Assembly (NCBI GenBank): GCA_040222275.1
Contig: JAVKDJ010000022.1
Span: 40,099 to 104,098 of the forward strand
DNA: 64,000 nucleotides
Reading direction: 5' to 3'
Origin: CAXBNB01 sp040222275
Lineage (GTDB): Bacteria; Bacteroidota; Bacteroidia; Cytophagales; Cyclobacteriaceae
The notes under the pieces are model-generated. The model made no database searches. It had not been told where the DNA came from and worked only from the letters and a program-made list of their open reading frames with translations. The translations under genes were made by a program, and so were the position numbers. Shown in pieces: positions 18,748 through 27,385 of the stretch. Numbering within the stretch: position 1 is the first letter of the stretch; each line of letters begins with the position of its first letter.

Positions 18748-19278
18748 AATTTTTTTTCGAAGATAAAAAAAGAACTACCTATATCCGTCTAAATTCTAAT
18801 TTTATATGACAATTTGGTGTATTTGGAGGTATTGGGTTTTCTTCCAGTATTCCAAACAAACACTTCCATGAGTTGGGCAAAGCTACTAAGTTGTGCTGCA
18901 TCATACCCTCGGCTGGATCTTGCTTTTTGCTTTTTGGATCAACGAGATATATCAATCCAGAGCAAAGGTCTTTTTTTGATGTCAAAGTTTAAGACGGCTA
19001 AACACACACCACTGTATTTTCCAGGAAGGGATTTTAATTTGTTGATTAACCACGGCAGGTTCCAGACCCTATCTAAAATCATGATATACCTGGTTTACTA
19101 TTCGTCTTATCATACGTCCTCTTTTCCCGGATACCGGAAACATATCCCTTGACTAAAGCGATTCCAACTTTTTCAAGCTTTAATAAAAAAGAATTGCAAA
19201 ATAATTTTGTTAGTCATATCTAACTTTACATATTTGCATTACAAAACAATTTAGAATACCCCTAACAAGCACGAGGTT
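18748..19278. other. 531-bp divergent intergenic region between dtxR-like and TonB receptor genes
   Basis: The right end holds the receptor promoter and operator (separate entry). The central part (about 18790-19160) contains only short unsupported reading frames on both strands and looks like non-coding or decayed sequence. Confidence 0.5.
19206..19236 (+). promoter_or_regulatory. Promoter with embedded palindromic operator for the TonB receptor operon
   Basis: TTTG (19206-19209), exactly 19 nt, then CATATTTG (19229-19236) matches the Bacteroidota consensus TTTG-N19-TAnnTTTG at all fixed positions but one. Between the two boxes GTTAG-TCATAT-CTAAC (19209-19224) is a perfect inverted repeat, placed where a bound repressor would block RNA polymerase. 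The divergent DtxR-family protein is the natural candidate; that is inference. Confidence 0.6.
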
Positions 19279-21549
19279 ATGAACATAAAACATACATTTA
19301 TATTATTATTTTCTGTATTTACATTTTCTGCCGTGGCTCAAAATGCCATTATAAGAGGAACGGTATCTGACAGTGCCGGAGTAATATCGTTCGCCAATGT
19401 ATTTGTGAAAGGAACAACCATAGGAACCACTTCCGATGCGAATGGAAACTTCGCATTAAAGAATATACCGGCTGGAGACCATGTCATTGTGGCTGCCTTC
19501 GTCTCCTATAAGACGATTCAAAAAAACATATCGATCCAACCTGATAGCGACATTACCATAAACTTTACGCTGCAACCGGATGAGATGCTAATGGATGAAA
19601 TTGTTGTCACAGGAACCATGAAACCTGTTTCGAAATTAGAAAGTGCTGTTCCGGTAGAAGTATATACGCCAACGTTTTTCAAATCTAACCCTACCCCCTC
19701 TGTGTATGAGGCACTGCAAAATGTCAATGGGGTTCGACCACAGGTCAACTGCTCTGTATGCAATACCGGAGACATCCATATCAACGGTTTAGAAGGTGCT
19801 TATTCGATGGTAATGATTGACGGAATGCCCATTGTTAGCGGACTTTCGACCGTTTATGGGTTGAGTGGTATTCCGCAATCCCTGATAGAACGAGTGGAAA
19901 TCGTAAAAGGCCCGGCAAGTACACTGTATGGCTCAGAAGCTGTTGGAGGGTTGATAAACGTAATAACCAAAAGGCCCGATAATGCACCTATTGTCTCTAC
20001 TGATGTATTTGGTACTTCCTGGGGTGAGGTCAATGCTGATTTGGCTACTAAGTTCAAAGCCGGAAAAAAAGCAGAGTCTCTTGTAGGGGTAAACTATTTC
20101 AACTACGAACAAAGTGTTGATAACAATGGGGACAACTTTACAGATGTTACTTTGCAAGACAGGATATCTATTTTCAATAAATGGAATTTTAAACGCAAGG
20201 ACAACCGTATTTTTTCATTGGCAGCAAGGTACGTTTATGAAGATCGGTTTGGTGGAGATCTGAATTGGACCCCTCAACATAGAGGTGGGGATGTAATATA
20301 TGGAGAGAGCATTTACACCAGTCGGTGGGAAATATTTGGCACCTATCAACTGCCTGTGCAAGAACATATGACCTTGCAGTTTAGTGCCAATGAGCATGAC
20401 CAAAATTCGGTATATGGAAATACATGGTACATTGCTGACCAGAAAATCGGTTTTGGGCAATTCACATGGAACAAAGAGCTTGGGGGGAAACATGATTTCT
20501 TAATGGGGGCAGCCATGCGATATACTTACTATGACGACAATACTCCTGCCACAGCGACGGCCGACACTTCTAATCCACAAAATGCCCCCACCCATACCTA
20601 CTTGCCTGGTATCTTTATTCAGGATGAAATAGGTTTAAATAATTACAACAAAATTTTGCTTGGCATGCGGTACGATTACAACTCACTTCATGGCAGCATA
20701 TTTACCCCGCGTTTTAACTACAAATGGAGTTCGAAAAATAAACTAAATATTGTGAGGTTTAGCTTTGGAACTGGCTACAGAGTGGCCAATGTATTTACGG
20801 AAGACCATGCGGCGCTTACAGGAGCGAGGGAAGTCGTTTTTCTTTCCGGTCTAAATCCGGAGACCTCATTTAATGGAAACATTAATTATGTCAAGAAAAT
20901 ATACACTTTGAATGATTGGTATATAGGCATTGACGGTACTGTTTTTTACACCTATTTCAACAATAAAATCTTTGCGGATTATGATACCGACCCAGGCAAG
21001 ATCATCTATGACAACCTGTCTGGTTATGCTGTGTCCAATGGGGTTTCGGTTAACCTTGATATCGCGTATAAGGATTTAAAATTACTGGCGGGAATTACGG
21101 CAATGGATGTGTATAGCGTTCAGAATGGTGTAAGGGAAAGGCAGGAGTTGACAGAGCAATTTACGGGCACCTGGAGTGCTGGCTATAACTTCCGAAAAAT
21201 CGGTTTGTCGGTGGACTATACTGGCAACCTGTACGGCCCTATGGAATTACCTACACAGGATTCAGAAGATTTTGATGATCCGCGTCCTTCTCAATCGCCG
21301 TGGTGGAGTATCCAAAACATTCAATTGACCAAAACAGTGGGGGATAAATTGGAATTGTATGGTGGTCTGAAGAATATTTTGGATTGGACACCCTGGCGAA
21401 ACCTAAATGCCCCATATTTGGGAAACACTGACGATCCTTTTGAACAAAATACACCCCCTGACGTGCTGGTTTTTGATCCCACGTATGTATATGGGCCTAA
21501 TCAGGGCATAAGGGGTTTCTTTGGTCTGCGCTATACATTTGACAAATAA
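19279..21549 (+). CDS. TonB-dependent outer-membrane receptor with carboxypeptidase-like N-domain (probable metal or siderophore uptake)
   Basis: 756 residues: signal peptide about 1-20 (ending FSAVAQ), a CarboxypepD_reg-like beta-sandwich (about 23-105: GTVSDSAGVISFANVFVKGT), a plug domain (about 115-230: IDGMPIVSGLSTVYGL and VEIVKGPASTLYGSEAVGG) and a 22-strand barrel ending in the aromatic LRYTFDK. A CSVCN motif in the plug (near 160) is unusual and might bind metal. The promoter palindrome and the divergent DtxR regulator point to iron or manganese uptake, though the substrate is not proven. It overlaps the next gene by one base (TAATG), so translation is coupled. Confidence 0.9.
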   Translation: MNIKHTFILLFSVFTFSAVAQNAIIRGTVSDSAGVISFANVFVKGTTIGTTSDANGNFALKNIPAGDHVIVAAFVSYKTIQKNISIQPDSDITINFTLQPDEMLMDEIVVTGTMKPVSKLESAVPVEVYTPTFFKSNPTPSVYEALQNVNGVRPQVNCSVCNTGDIHINGLEGAYSMVMIDGMPIVSGLSTVYGLSGIPQSLIERVEIVKGPASTLYGSEAVGGLINVITKRPDNAPIVSTDVFGTSWGEVNADLATKFKAGKKAESLVGVNYFNYEQSVDNNGDNFTDVTLQDRISIFNKWNFKRKDNRIFSLAARYVYEDRFGGDLNWTPQHRGGDVIYGESIYTSRWEIFGTYQLPVQEHMTLQFSANEHDQNSVYGNTWYIADQKIGFGQFTWNKELGGKHDFLMGAAMRYTYYDDNTPATATADTSNPQNAPTHTYLPGIFIQDEIGLNNYNKILLGMRYDYNSLHGSIFTPRFNYKWSSKNKLNIVRFSFGTGYRVANVFTEDHAALTGAREVVFLSGLNPETSFNGNINYVKKIYTLNDWYIGIDGTVFYTYFNNKIFADYDTDPGKIIYDNLSGYAVSNGVSVNLDIAYKDLKLLAGITAMDVYSVQNGVRERQELTEQFTGTWSAGYNFRKIGLSVDYTGNLYGPMELPTQDSEDFDDPRPSQSPWWSIQNIQLTKTVGDKLELYGGLKNILDWTPWRNLNAPYLGNTDDPFEQNTPPDVLVFDPTYVYGPNQGIRGFFGLRYTFDK

Positions 21550-22043
21550 TGACCAGGTATTCGTTTTCTTTTTCACTTGCATTCGCTATAGGTATTTTCT
21601 TCGCAAATACCTCCTTTGCTCAGCTACAAACTTTTCAGTTTGAGCAATTGGATAGTTTGAATACGGTGAAGAAGAAAACGGTGGTTGTATTTATCCATAC
21701 AGACTGGTGTAGGTATTGTCATCAGATGAAAAATACAACATTCAAAAATGATCGCGTGATTGAACTTTTGAACGATCATTTTTATTTCATTGAGCTGGAT
21801 GCTGAATCCACACAGGACATTAATTATCATGGCCATACATTCAAATACAGGCCAACTGGAGGGAATACGGGGGTTCATGAATTGGCTGAACAATTAGGCA
21901 CAATTGATGGTAAATTGAATTATCCCAGTATTAGTATTCTCAATGAAAAAAATAAAATTGTTTTTCAGTATGGTGGCTTGATGAAAACCAATGAGCTGTT
22001 GACTGTCTTAAAAGAACTATTAAAACAACAAAAAAATCCTTGA
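21549..22043 (+). CDS. Periplasmic thioredoxin-fold protein
   Basis: 164 residues. Signal peptide about 1-24 (AIGIFFANTSFAQ), then a thioredoxin_7-type domain with a CxxC redox centre, HTDWCRYCHQM (near residues 53-63), preceded by VVVFI. The cis-proline region reads NYPSISIL. Periplasmic members reduce or exchange disulfides in exported proteins. Its start overlaps the stop of the TonB receptor gene, so it is a dedicated partner of that receptor, possibly acting on the receptor's CSVCN pair or on the imported metal complex; that link is inference. Confidence 0.85.
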   Translation: MTRYSFSFSLAFAIGIFFANTSFAQLQTFQFEQLDSLNTVKKKTVVVFIHTDWCRYCHQMKNTTFKNDRVIELLNDHFYFIELDAESTQDINYHGHTFKYRPTGGNTGVHELAEQLGTIDGKLNYPSISILNEKNKIVFQYGGLMKTNELLTVLKELLKQQKNP

Positions 22044-22371
22044 AGCCAATTACCTCCGGAGCTGGGCTCAAGGGAATTCTTTCGATAGAGTGAAGGGAAC
22101 ACTTTTCATCCAAAATCAAACCCTCAATTCTCCTGTGAAATGAGGACACTGCATTCGCCCTATCGATTTCACACAGAAGACAAGGCAGTTGCAATGTAGC
22201 TGCCTTTCTGCTCTACCCAAATTTTTCAAACTATAAAATTATCGATGCATTTATCGATAATTAAAAATATCGATTAATTAGGACATAATTTATAATATCG
22301 ATTAATTAGGCGATATTTTTAATTATCGGTTTTTTGACCGATATTGGGAAAATATTCAATACAAGTGATAG
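22044..22371. other. 328-bp intergenic region: terminator-like hairpin and ATCGAT array
   Basis: The left half ends with a hairpin, AAGGCAGTT/AGCTGCCTT (22182-22206), followed by a weak T-rich tail, which may end the receptor/thioredoxin operon. An isolated ATCGAT lies at 22162. The right half is the operator array listed separately. Confidence 0.5.
22239..22345 (+). promoter_or_regulatory. Array of ATCGAT palindromes upstream of the SatD operon
   Basis: ATCGAT occurs at 22241, 22253, 22269 and 22297. Around the last two, the 16-mer ATATCGATTAATTAGG is repeated exactly (22267-22282 and 22295-22310, 28 bp apart). Further half-sites follow (CGATATTTTTAATTATCGG and GACCGATATTGGG up to 22347). 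Such dense repeated palindromes just before a gene with a C-terminal helix-turn-helix suggest autoregulation. Confidence 0.6.
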
Positions 22372-22971
22372 ATGACCAGTATTATTACGGGGGATGTCAT
22401 TAATTCCCGACAGGCCGGCAACAACGAATGGCAAGATACGCTGAAGGCCGTATTGAAGCAATATGGCCCGGAACCAGCCAAATGGGAGATATACCGTGGG
22501 GACAGTTTTCAGGTAGAAGTGTCCCCTGCCAAGGCTATGCATGCTGCTATCCTCATAAAAGCCAGCATCAGACAGTACAAACCATTAGATGTTCGCATGG
22601 CCATCGGCATTGGCGAAAAAGAGCACACCTCCTCAAACATCACCCAATCCAACGGAAGTGCCTTTGTACTGTCAGGAGAATGCTTTGAAGCCTTGAAAAA
22701 AAAGACCCTGGCCCTGCGGTCGCCCTGGCTGGAAACAGACAAAGAAATAAACCTATGCCTTGCCCTGGCTTCACTCACTATGAACCGGTGGACTGAAAAA
22801 GCCTCTACAGTAATAAAAACAGCTATGGAAAACCCGGACGCCAGACAAGTGGAGCTGGAAAAGATCCTCAACATAGGCCAAGGCACCATTAGCAGGCACC
22901 TTACCAACTCCGGCTATGACGAAATCATGCAAATGGAAAAACGTTATCAGGAACTAATCAATCGTCAATGA
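22372..22971 (+). CDS. SatD family protein (putative DNA-binding regulator)
   Basis: 199 residues. The N-terminus MTSIITGDVINSRQ with YRGDSFQVEV and SGECFEAL is the SatD family pattern and resembles the beginning of a nucleotide-cyclase-like fold (GDVxxS, GDSF). The C-terminus (about 160-185: VELEKILNIGQGTISRHLTN) is a helix-turn-helix. A protein with these two parts could sense a small ligand and bind DNA, presumably the ATCGAT array directly upstream. Its stop overlaps the DUF3307 start by four bases (ATGA), forming a two-gene operon seen in many Bacteroidota. Biological role is unknown. Confidence 0.85.
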   Translation: MTSIITGDVINSRQAGNNEWQDTLKAVLKQYGPEPAKWEIYRGDSFQVEVSPAKAMHAAILIKASIRQYKPLDVRMAIGIGEKEHTSSNITQSNGSAFVLSGECFEALKKKTLALRSPWLETDKEINLCLALASLTMNRWTEKASTVIKTAMENPDARQVELEKILNIGQGTISRHLTNSGYDEIMQMEKRYQELINRQ

Positions 22972-23690
22972 TACATCTACTTCTCAAACTAATCCTTGCG
23001 CATATTTTAGGGGATTTTTTGTTACAACCAGAAAAATGGGTAAAAGACAAAGAAGAGAAAAAACACCGGTCGCCCTATCTATATATCCACACCTTGGTTC
23101 ATGGTCTTGCCCTGTGCATTGTATTACAATTCGACCATAAATACTGGGCGGGGTTTTTTACCATATTGATTTCCCATCTGGCCATAGACCTGATCAAACT
23201 AAACCTGCAAAACAAAAGCAACACCAGAAGGCTATTCTTTTTGGACCAGGCCGCTCACCTACTAATAATAGCACTGGTGGTCAACTCCTACGAACCCTTT
23301 ACCCTGGGACTGGACAGCATTTTGTCCCCGTTCATATTGCTGCTCACCACAGCCATCCTGACGGCCACAGTCGTTTCTTCAGTATTGATGAGGGTCATTA
23401 TTACCAAATGGGACCTGGAAGAAGACCGGACAGAAGACTCTCTGGAAAACGCCGGGAAATACATTGGCATACTCGAACGTTTGTTCGTATTTGGGTTTAT
23501 CGTTATGAACCAATGGCAGGCCATCGGCTTTTTACTCGCAGCTAAATCAATTTTCAGGTTTGGTGATTTATCAAAATCCAAAGACAGGAAGCTCACCGAA
23601 TATATACTCATCGGTACCCTCACAAGCTTTGGATTGGCCATACTCACCGGTATGGGCTATTTATATATGCTACAACTGATAAAGAATTGA
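22968..23690 (+). CDS. DUF3307 integral membrane protein
   Basis: 240 residues, six or seven hydrophobic helices. The N-terminus LLKLILAHILGDFLLQPEKW followed by an HTLVHGLAL helix and the SHLAIDLIKLNL segment are the conserved DUF3307 features (H-x-x-x-D-F and H-x-x-x-D pairs within membrane helices). These polar residues could coordinate a metal or form an active site in the membrane. It is translationally coupled to SatD (ATGA overlap) and so probably acts with it. Function unknown. Confidence 0.87.
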   Translation: MIHLLLKLILAHILGDFLLQPEKWVKDKEEKKHRSPYLYIHTLVHGLALCIVLQFDHKYWAGFFTILISHLAIDLIKLNLQNKSNTRRLFFLDQAAHLLIIALVVNSYEPFTLGLDSILSPFILLLTTAILTATVVSSVLMRVIITKWDLEEDRTEDSLENAGKYIGILERLFVFGFIVMNQWQAIGFLLAAKSIFRFGDLSKSKDRKLTEYILIGTLTSFGLAILTGMGYLYMLQLIKN

Positions 23691-23770
23691 TTGTACAATA
23701 CATGCCACAAAATCGACAGGCCGGGTTCAGGGTCTACACTAATGGGGACACAGATGACCATAAAACCCTG

Positions 23771-25675
23771 TTAAAGCTGCCTTAAATGAATCGCTAAACC
23801 ATTCTTTTGCTTTACGTCAGAGTCCAAAGTGTCTCCTGCCTTTACCCTTCGTTTCTCTATTTTTACTTTAGTCTCTGATGTACTGTTGGCATCATCAGTG
23901 TATATGATAGCTTCATAAGATTTCCCTTTGGCCAGGAAATCAAGAGGAACTTCAATTTTCCGGTCATCATTGCCATTGAGTGCACCTACAAACCAACTCG
24001 TACCACTGCGTCGTGCTACAACAGCATATTCCCCCGGGTGGCCATCCAGTACCTTAGTGTCATCCCACACAGTAGGCAATACATCAAAAAAAGCAAGCTC
24101 CGGCACTTCTTTGATAAAGGACTTGCTGCCTCCCGCCCCTTCGTCTCCAGGTCTGGACCCCTTAGGCCGGTCATACCAGTAAAGGAATTGCCAGGGACTA
24201 TAGATACAAACAGCCTTGGCCAATTGTGAAACATGAGAGCCCATTTTTTCTGTCACCCTTGGTGCAAAATAACAATTGGTATGATCCCCTGCACCTGCTA
24301 TCATCCTGGTAAATAGGGTATTCAACACCATCGAATTGTCGGGTGACTCTTCATCCCCGCGAATCCCCTCCTGCGTCATTAAGTTTGGATAAGTACGTGA
24401 GTACCCGGTCGGGCGGTATTCATCGTGAATATCCACCATGAGTTGGTAGTCTGATGCCTTGCGCACCGCATCGTGCAGCCAGCTTGTCCACTCCTGGGGG
24501 CCTACATTTACAAAACCATATTTCACCCCGCTCACTCCCCATGAACTCAACAATGGCAAAACCTCACCCAATTGCTTTTCGAGTGCCCTGCGGTTCACAT
24601 ATAAGATAACACCAATATTTTTGGTTTTTGCATACTCAATCACCTTGATCAGATCCAGCGGCCCTTTCGACCTTTTGGGATCTACCGTAATGGTAGTGGC
24701 ATCTGAAGCATCATCATATTCATTTCCATACCAACCCGCATCAAATTCTATGTATTGGAGGTTGTGCCTTGCGGCGAAATCAACGGTGGCCATCCCTCCT
24801 TGTGTGGTTAATGTCACTTCGCGAATGACCTTTCCCGGCTTAATCCAGGAAACATCTTTGATTTGATTGGGTTCGTTGAGGTTTAGGAGCAAATAATTGT
24901 TTTCGAGTAGCTGCCCCGGTGTTTTAGCCGCCATTATAAACCTCCAGGGAGTATATGAGGATGTTTTCAAAGTAGTACCTCCATCCAGGCTGGCCACCAG
25001 AGTTCCGGGATTTCCTTCTTTCTGTACAAACTTCATCCTGGCAAAATCCACCAATGCAGCCTCGCCCAAAGCCAAATACATGGACTCCTCCAATTGGACC
25101 AATAATGGCCTTTCTACAGCTTCTTTTATCGCAGATACCCTGGTACCGGCAATCTCTGATTGCGCGCGGTTTGATGTCCAGGCCATTGCATCCGGAGGTA
25201 GTGAAAACTCAGTCAGTTCGGTTTTTATAGCAAGTTCGGGATTATCAGGAAATTCATACCGAAAAGCAATTCCTTCATTGTAGGCACGTAATCGCAAATC
25301 AAATGACTGGTTGTCACCTTTCAGGGAAATTAGTTTTTCTGAAAAGACATCAGGGTATTCATTTCTTTCCCCATACACGGGCTTCCATCTCGAATCTTCA
25401 GATCGCTCGTCCATCTTTTCAATTGAAACATTTTTTCCAATATATGTCCCATTCGTCAATTGAAACCCGAGGGCAGAAGAACCAATTACTTCAGTACCCA
25501 TAAACTCAACGGTATAAAAGGCTCCCGTACCGGCATCCACTTGAAACGTTACAGTAAAGTTGCCATTTGGGCTGGTTACCTCTACTGCCTTATCCTGTGC
25601 CAAACATTGGCAGTGGAACCAAAACATCGGGTACATAAATAGGCCAATAAAAAGTTTCATTTTGATCTTAGACAT
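23771..25675 (-). CDS. Glycoside hydrolase family 97 alpha-glycosidase
   Basis: 634 residues; signal peptide about 1-26 (ends CQCLAQ), so periplasmic or surface. The N-terminal beta-supersandwich (about 28-270) is followed by a (beta/alpha)8 barrel (about 280-530; FDAGWYGNEYDDAS, ILYVNRR) and a C-terminal beta domain. In the barrel MVDIHDEYRPTGYSRTYPN places an Asp at about 415, where the retaining branch (alpha-galactosidase type) has its nucleophile, rather than the Glu pair of inverting SusB. A retaining alpha-galactosidase-like activity is thus favoured but not certain. It is the enzyme of the SusC/SusD locus upstream and is separated from susD by an intrinsic terminator, so it is likely expressed at a lower level or from its own promoter. 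Confidence 0.88.
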   Translation of the reverse strand: MSKIKMKLFIGLFMYPMFWFHCQCLAQDKAVEVTSPNGNFTVTFQVDAGTGAFYTVEFMGTEVIGSSALGFQLTNGTYIGKNVSIEKMDERSEDSRWKPVYGERNEYPDVFSEKLISLKGDNQSFDLRLRAYNEGIAFRYEFPDNPELAIKTELTEFSLPPDAMAWTSNRAQSEIAGTRVSAIKEAVERPLLVQLEESMYLALGEAALVDFARMKFVQKEGNPGTLVASLDGGTTLKTSSYTPWRFIMAAKTPGQLLENNYLLLNLNEPNQIKDVSWIKPGKVIREVTLTTQGGMATVDFAARHNLQYIEFDAGWYGNEYDDASDATTITVDPKRSKGPLDLIKVIEYAKTKNIGVILYVNRRALEKQLGEVLPLLSSWGVSGVKYGFVNVGPQEWTSWLHDAVRKASDYQLMVDIHDEYRPTGYSRTYPNLMTQEGIRGDEESPDNSMVLNTLFTRMIAGAGDHTNCYFAPRVTEKMGSHVSQLAKAVCIYSPWQFLYWYDRPKGSRPGDEGAGGSKSFIKEVPELAFFDVLPTVWDDTKVLDGHPGEYAVVARRSGTSWFVGALNGNDDRKIEVPLDFLAKGKSYEAIIYTDDANSTSETKVKIEKRRVKAGDTLDSDVKQKNGLAIHLRQL

Positions 25676-25770
25676 AATTCATCCTGCTTAGTTAGTCCAA
25701 CTAAAAGTGTTGAACAATTATACAATCGTTTGTTTAAATCGTGACAGCACTTGCCAGTAAAAACAGTGCC

Positions 25771-25802
25771 AAAAAAAGCAGAACTGCTGTAGCAGCTCTG
25801 CT
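25771..25802 (-). terminator. Intrinsic terminator between SusD and GH97 genes
   Basis: On the minus strand AGCAGAGCTGCT pairs with AGCAGTTCTGCT (one G-U) around a short ACA-type loop, followed by TTTTTT. Strong hairpin ending or attenuating the susCD transcript before the GH97 gene. Confidence 0.8.
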
Positions 25803-25827
25803 CGAAATATAAAAATAATTAGAACTA

Positions 25828-27381
25828 TCAGTCCTGTCCGTAACCCGGGTTCCCTTTCAGGTTGGGGTTGGCGTTCAAATCATTCACCGGATAAGGGAAT
25901 AACATTTCATGCTCTTCCACTGTTAAGTTGGCATAGGCCGCTCCATTGGGGTAGTCGTTTTGATCTGCCTTGTAAAATCCTTCCATGAGGTTTTTGGTAT
26001 AGGCCCATCCCCTTCTTCTCATATCGAACAGCATGTCAAACTCATAAGCAAGCTCCAGCATGCGCTCTTCGAATATTGCATCCCTGAGTTCATCCTTGCC
26101 CAGTCCTGACAATGGGTCCAGTTCTGCCCTTTCCCTTACCTGATTGATGTACTGAAATGCACCGGAAGGGCCTTCCAATTCGTTGACAACCTCGGCATAC
26201 ATGAGCAATACATCCGCATACCTCAAAACAGGAATATCGGTTGGGAAATCGCAACAATTTTGGGTCATCGGGTAATCGGGAGCCCTGTATTTGCCCACAT
26301 GGGCAGCTTCATTTGGTCCGGCATTATACACCCTCAACACACCATCTTTGTTGGTGTATTCGGTTACAATGGAATATTCAAACCTCGGGCCGCTATCCCT
26401 TGCCCTGTACCAATCCACCCATTCTGGTGGCACCAGGTCGTATTCAATACCTTGCTGCCCCGCAGGCATCCATATATCACCCGCATGGTCATTTGGGGCG
26501 AAATAGAACAAAGCATAGGAGCTTTGCTCAGTACCTTCCAATTGCCAGGAAAAGATCATTTCCTGATTGTTGTTGTTTTTCCAATCAAAAACACTCGGAA
26601 AATCCGGCATAAGCCCATGCTCAGATGACATCACCTGCTCCAATGCAGTTTTGGCATCACCGAGGTGACTTGCGTCGTTGAGTGGAGCTCCGGCCATCGT
26701 CAGGTACACTTTAGCCAACAGACCCAATGCAGCATGTTTTGTAGCGTGTCCTGCTGGCACCCCTCCAGCCACCTGCTCCGATCTGGATCGCAACTTGGAG
26801 GCTGCCATCTGTAGGTCGCTTATGATGAAAGCATAAGTATCTGCAATGGAAGCCCTTTCAGGATACAGGTCATCTTTCAGGGTTTGCGGCTTATCAATAA
26901 TGGGCATCCCCCCCCAAAGCCTGACGCAATTGAAATAACACAAAGCGCGGAGGAAATGAGCCTCGCCAATAATCTCTTCTTTCCGCACCTCATCACCAAG
27001 GTCAGCATCGGGCAAAAGGCCAATCACATCATTACTGGATCGGACCACAGCCCATATCCTATCGAGCAAGTCGTAATAGGATGGGTCAGTGAAGGTAGTA
27101 CCCCAAGACCATGTTTGTAAATTTTGTCGCTCATGCGCACGGCGATTCCACAATTGCATGGAGGGGGTGGGAAATTCGACTGCCCAACCCAACCTGTGAT
27201 GGGTAACAAAAGCATGCACAGCACGCCCATAGGCTTCACTGATCATCGTTTCAGCGTGTGCCATATCTGCCGGAAAACTCCCTTCGCCCAAATCGCTAAA
27301 TAGTTCTTCTTCTAAAAAGTCGCTACAGCTGGTCGGAAACATAAATGCCGCCAGACTGAATATATATATAAATTTTTTCAT
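25828..27381 (-). CDS. SusD/RagB-family surface glycan-binding lipoprotein
   Basis: About 517 residues from ATG 27381 (MKKFIYIFSLAAFMFPTSC), chosen because it begins the lipoprotein signal (lipidated Cys19). An upstream ATG at 27405 would add eight residues and overlap susC. TPR-like helical core with FLRALCYFNCVRLWGGMPII (near 140), the usual SusD motif, and the C-terminal NPNLKGNPGYGQD. It binds the oligosaccharide at the cell surface and hands it to the SusC barrel. The gene starts 4 bases after the SusC stop, so they are co-expressed. Confidence 0.92.
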   Translation of the reverse strand: MKKFIYIFSLAAFMFPTSCSDFLEEELFSDLGEGSFPADMAHAETMISEAYGRAVHAFVTHHRLGWAVEFPTPSMQLWNRRAHERQNLQTWSWGTTFTDPSYYDLLDRIWAVVRSSNDVIGLLPDADLGDEVRKEEIIGEAHFLRALCYFNCVRLWGGMPIIDKPQTLKDDLYPERASIADTYAFIISDLQMAASKLRSRSEQVAGGVPAGHATKHAALGLLAKVYLTMAGAPLNDASHLGDAKTALEQVMSSEHGLMPDFPSVFDWKNNNNQEMIFSWQLEGTEQSSYALFYFAPNDHAGDIWMPAGQQGIEYDLVPPEWVDWYRARDSGPRFEYSIVTEYTNKDGVLRVYNAGPNEAAHVGKYRAPDYPMTQNCCDFPTDIPVLRYADVLLMYAEVVNELEGPSGAFQYINQVRERAELDPLSGLGKDELRDAIFEERMLELAYEFDMLFDMRRRGWAYTKNLMEGFYKADQNDYPNGAAYANLTVEEHEMLFPYPVNDLNANPNLKGNPGYGQD

Positions 27382-27385
27382 TGTA

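Noticed and set aside
18779..19152. Open frames on both strands in the dtxR/TonB-receptor gap
   Set aside because: No recognisable domain, no signal or helix pattern, frames overlap each other and lie in AT-rich non-coding-like DNA.
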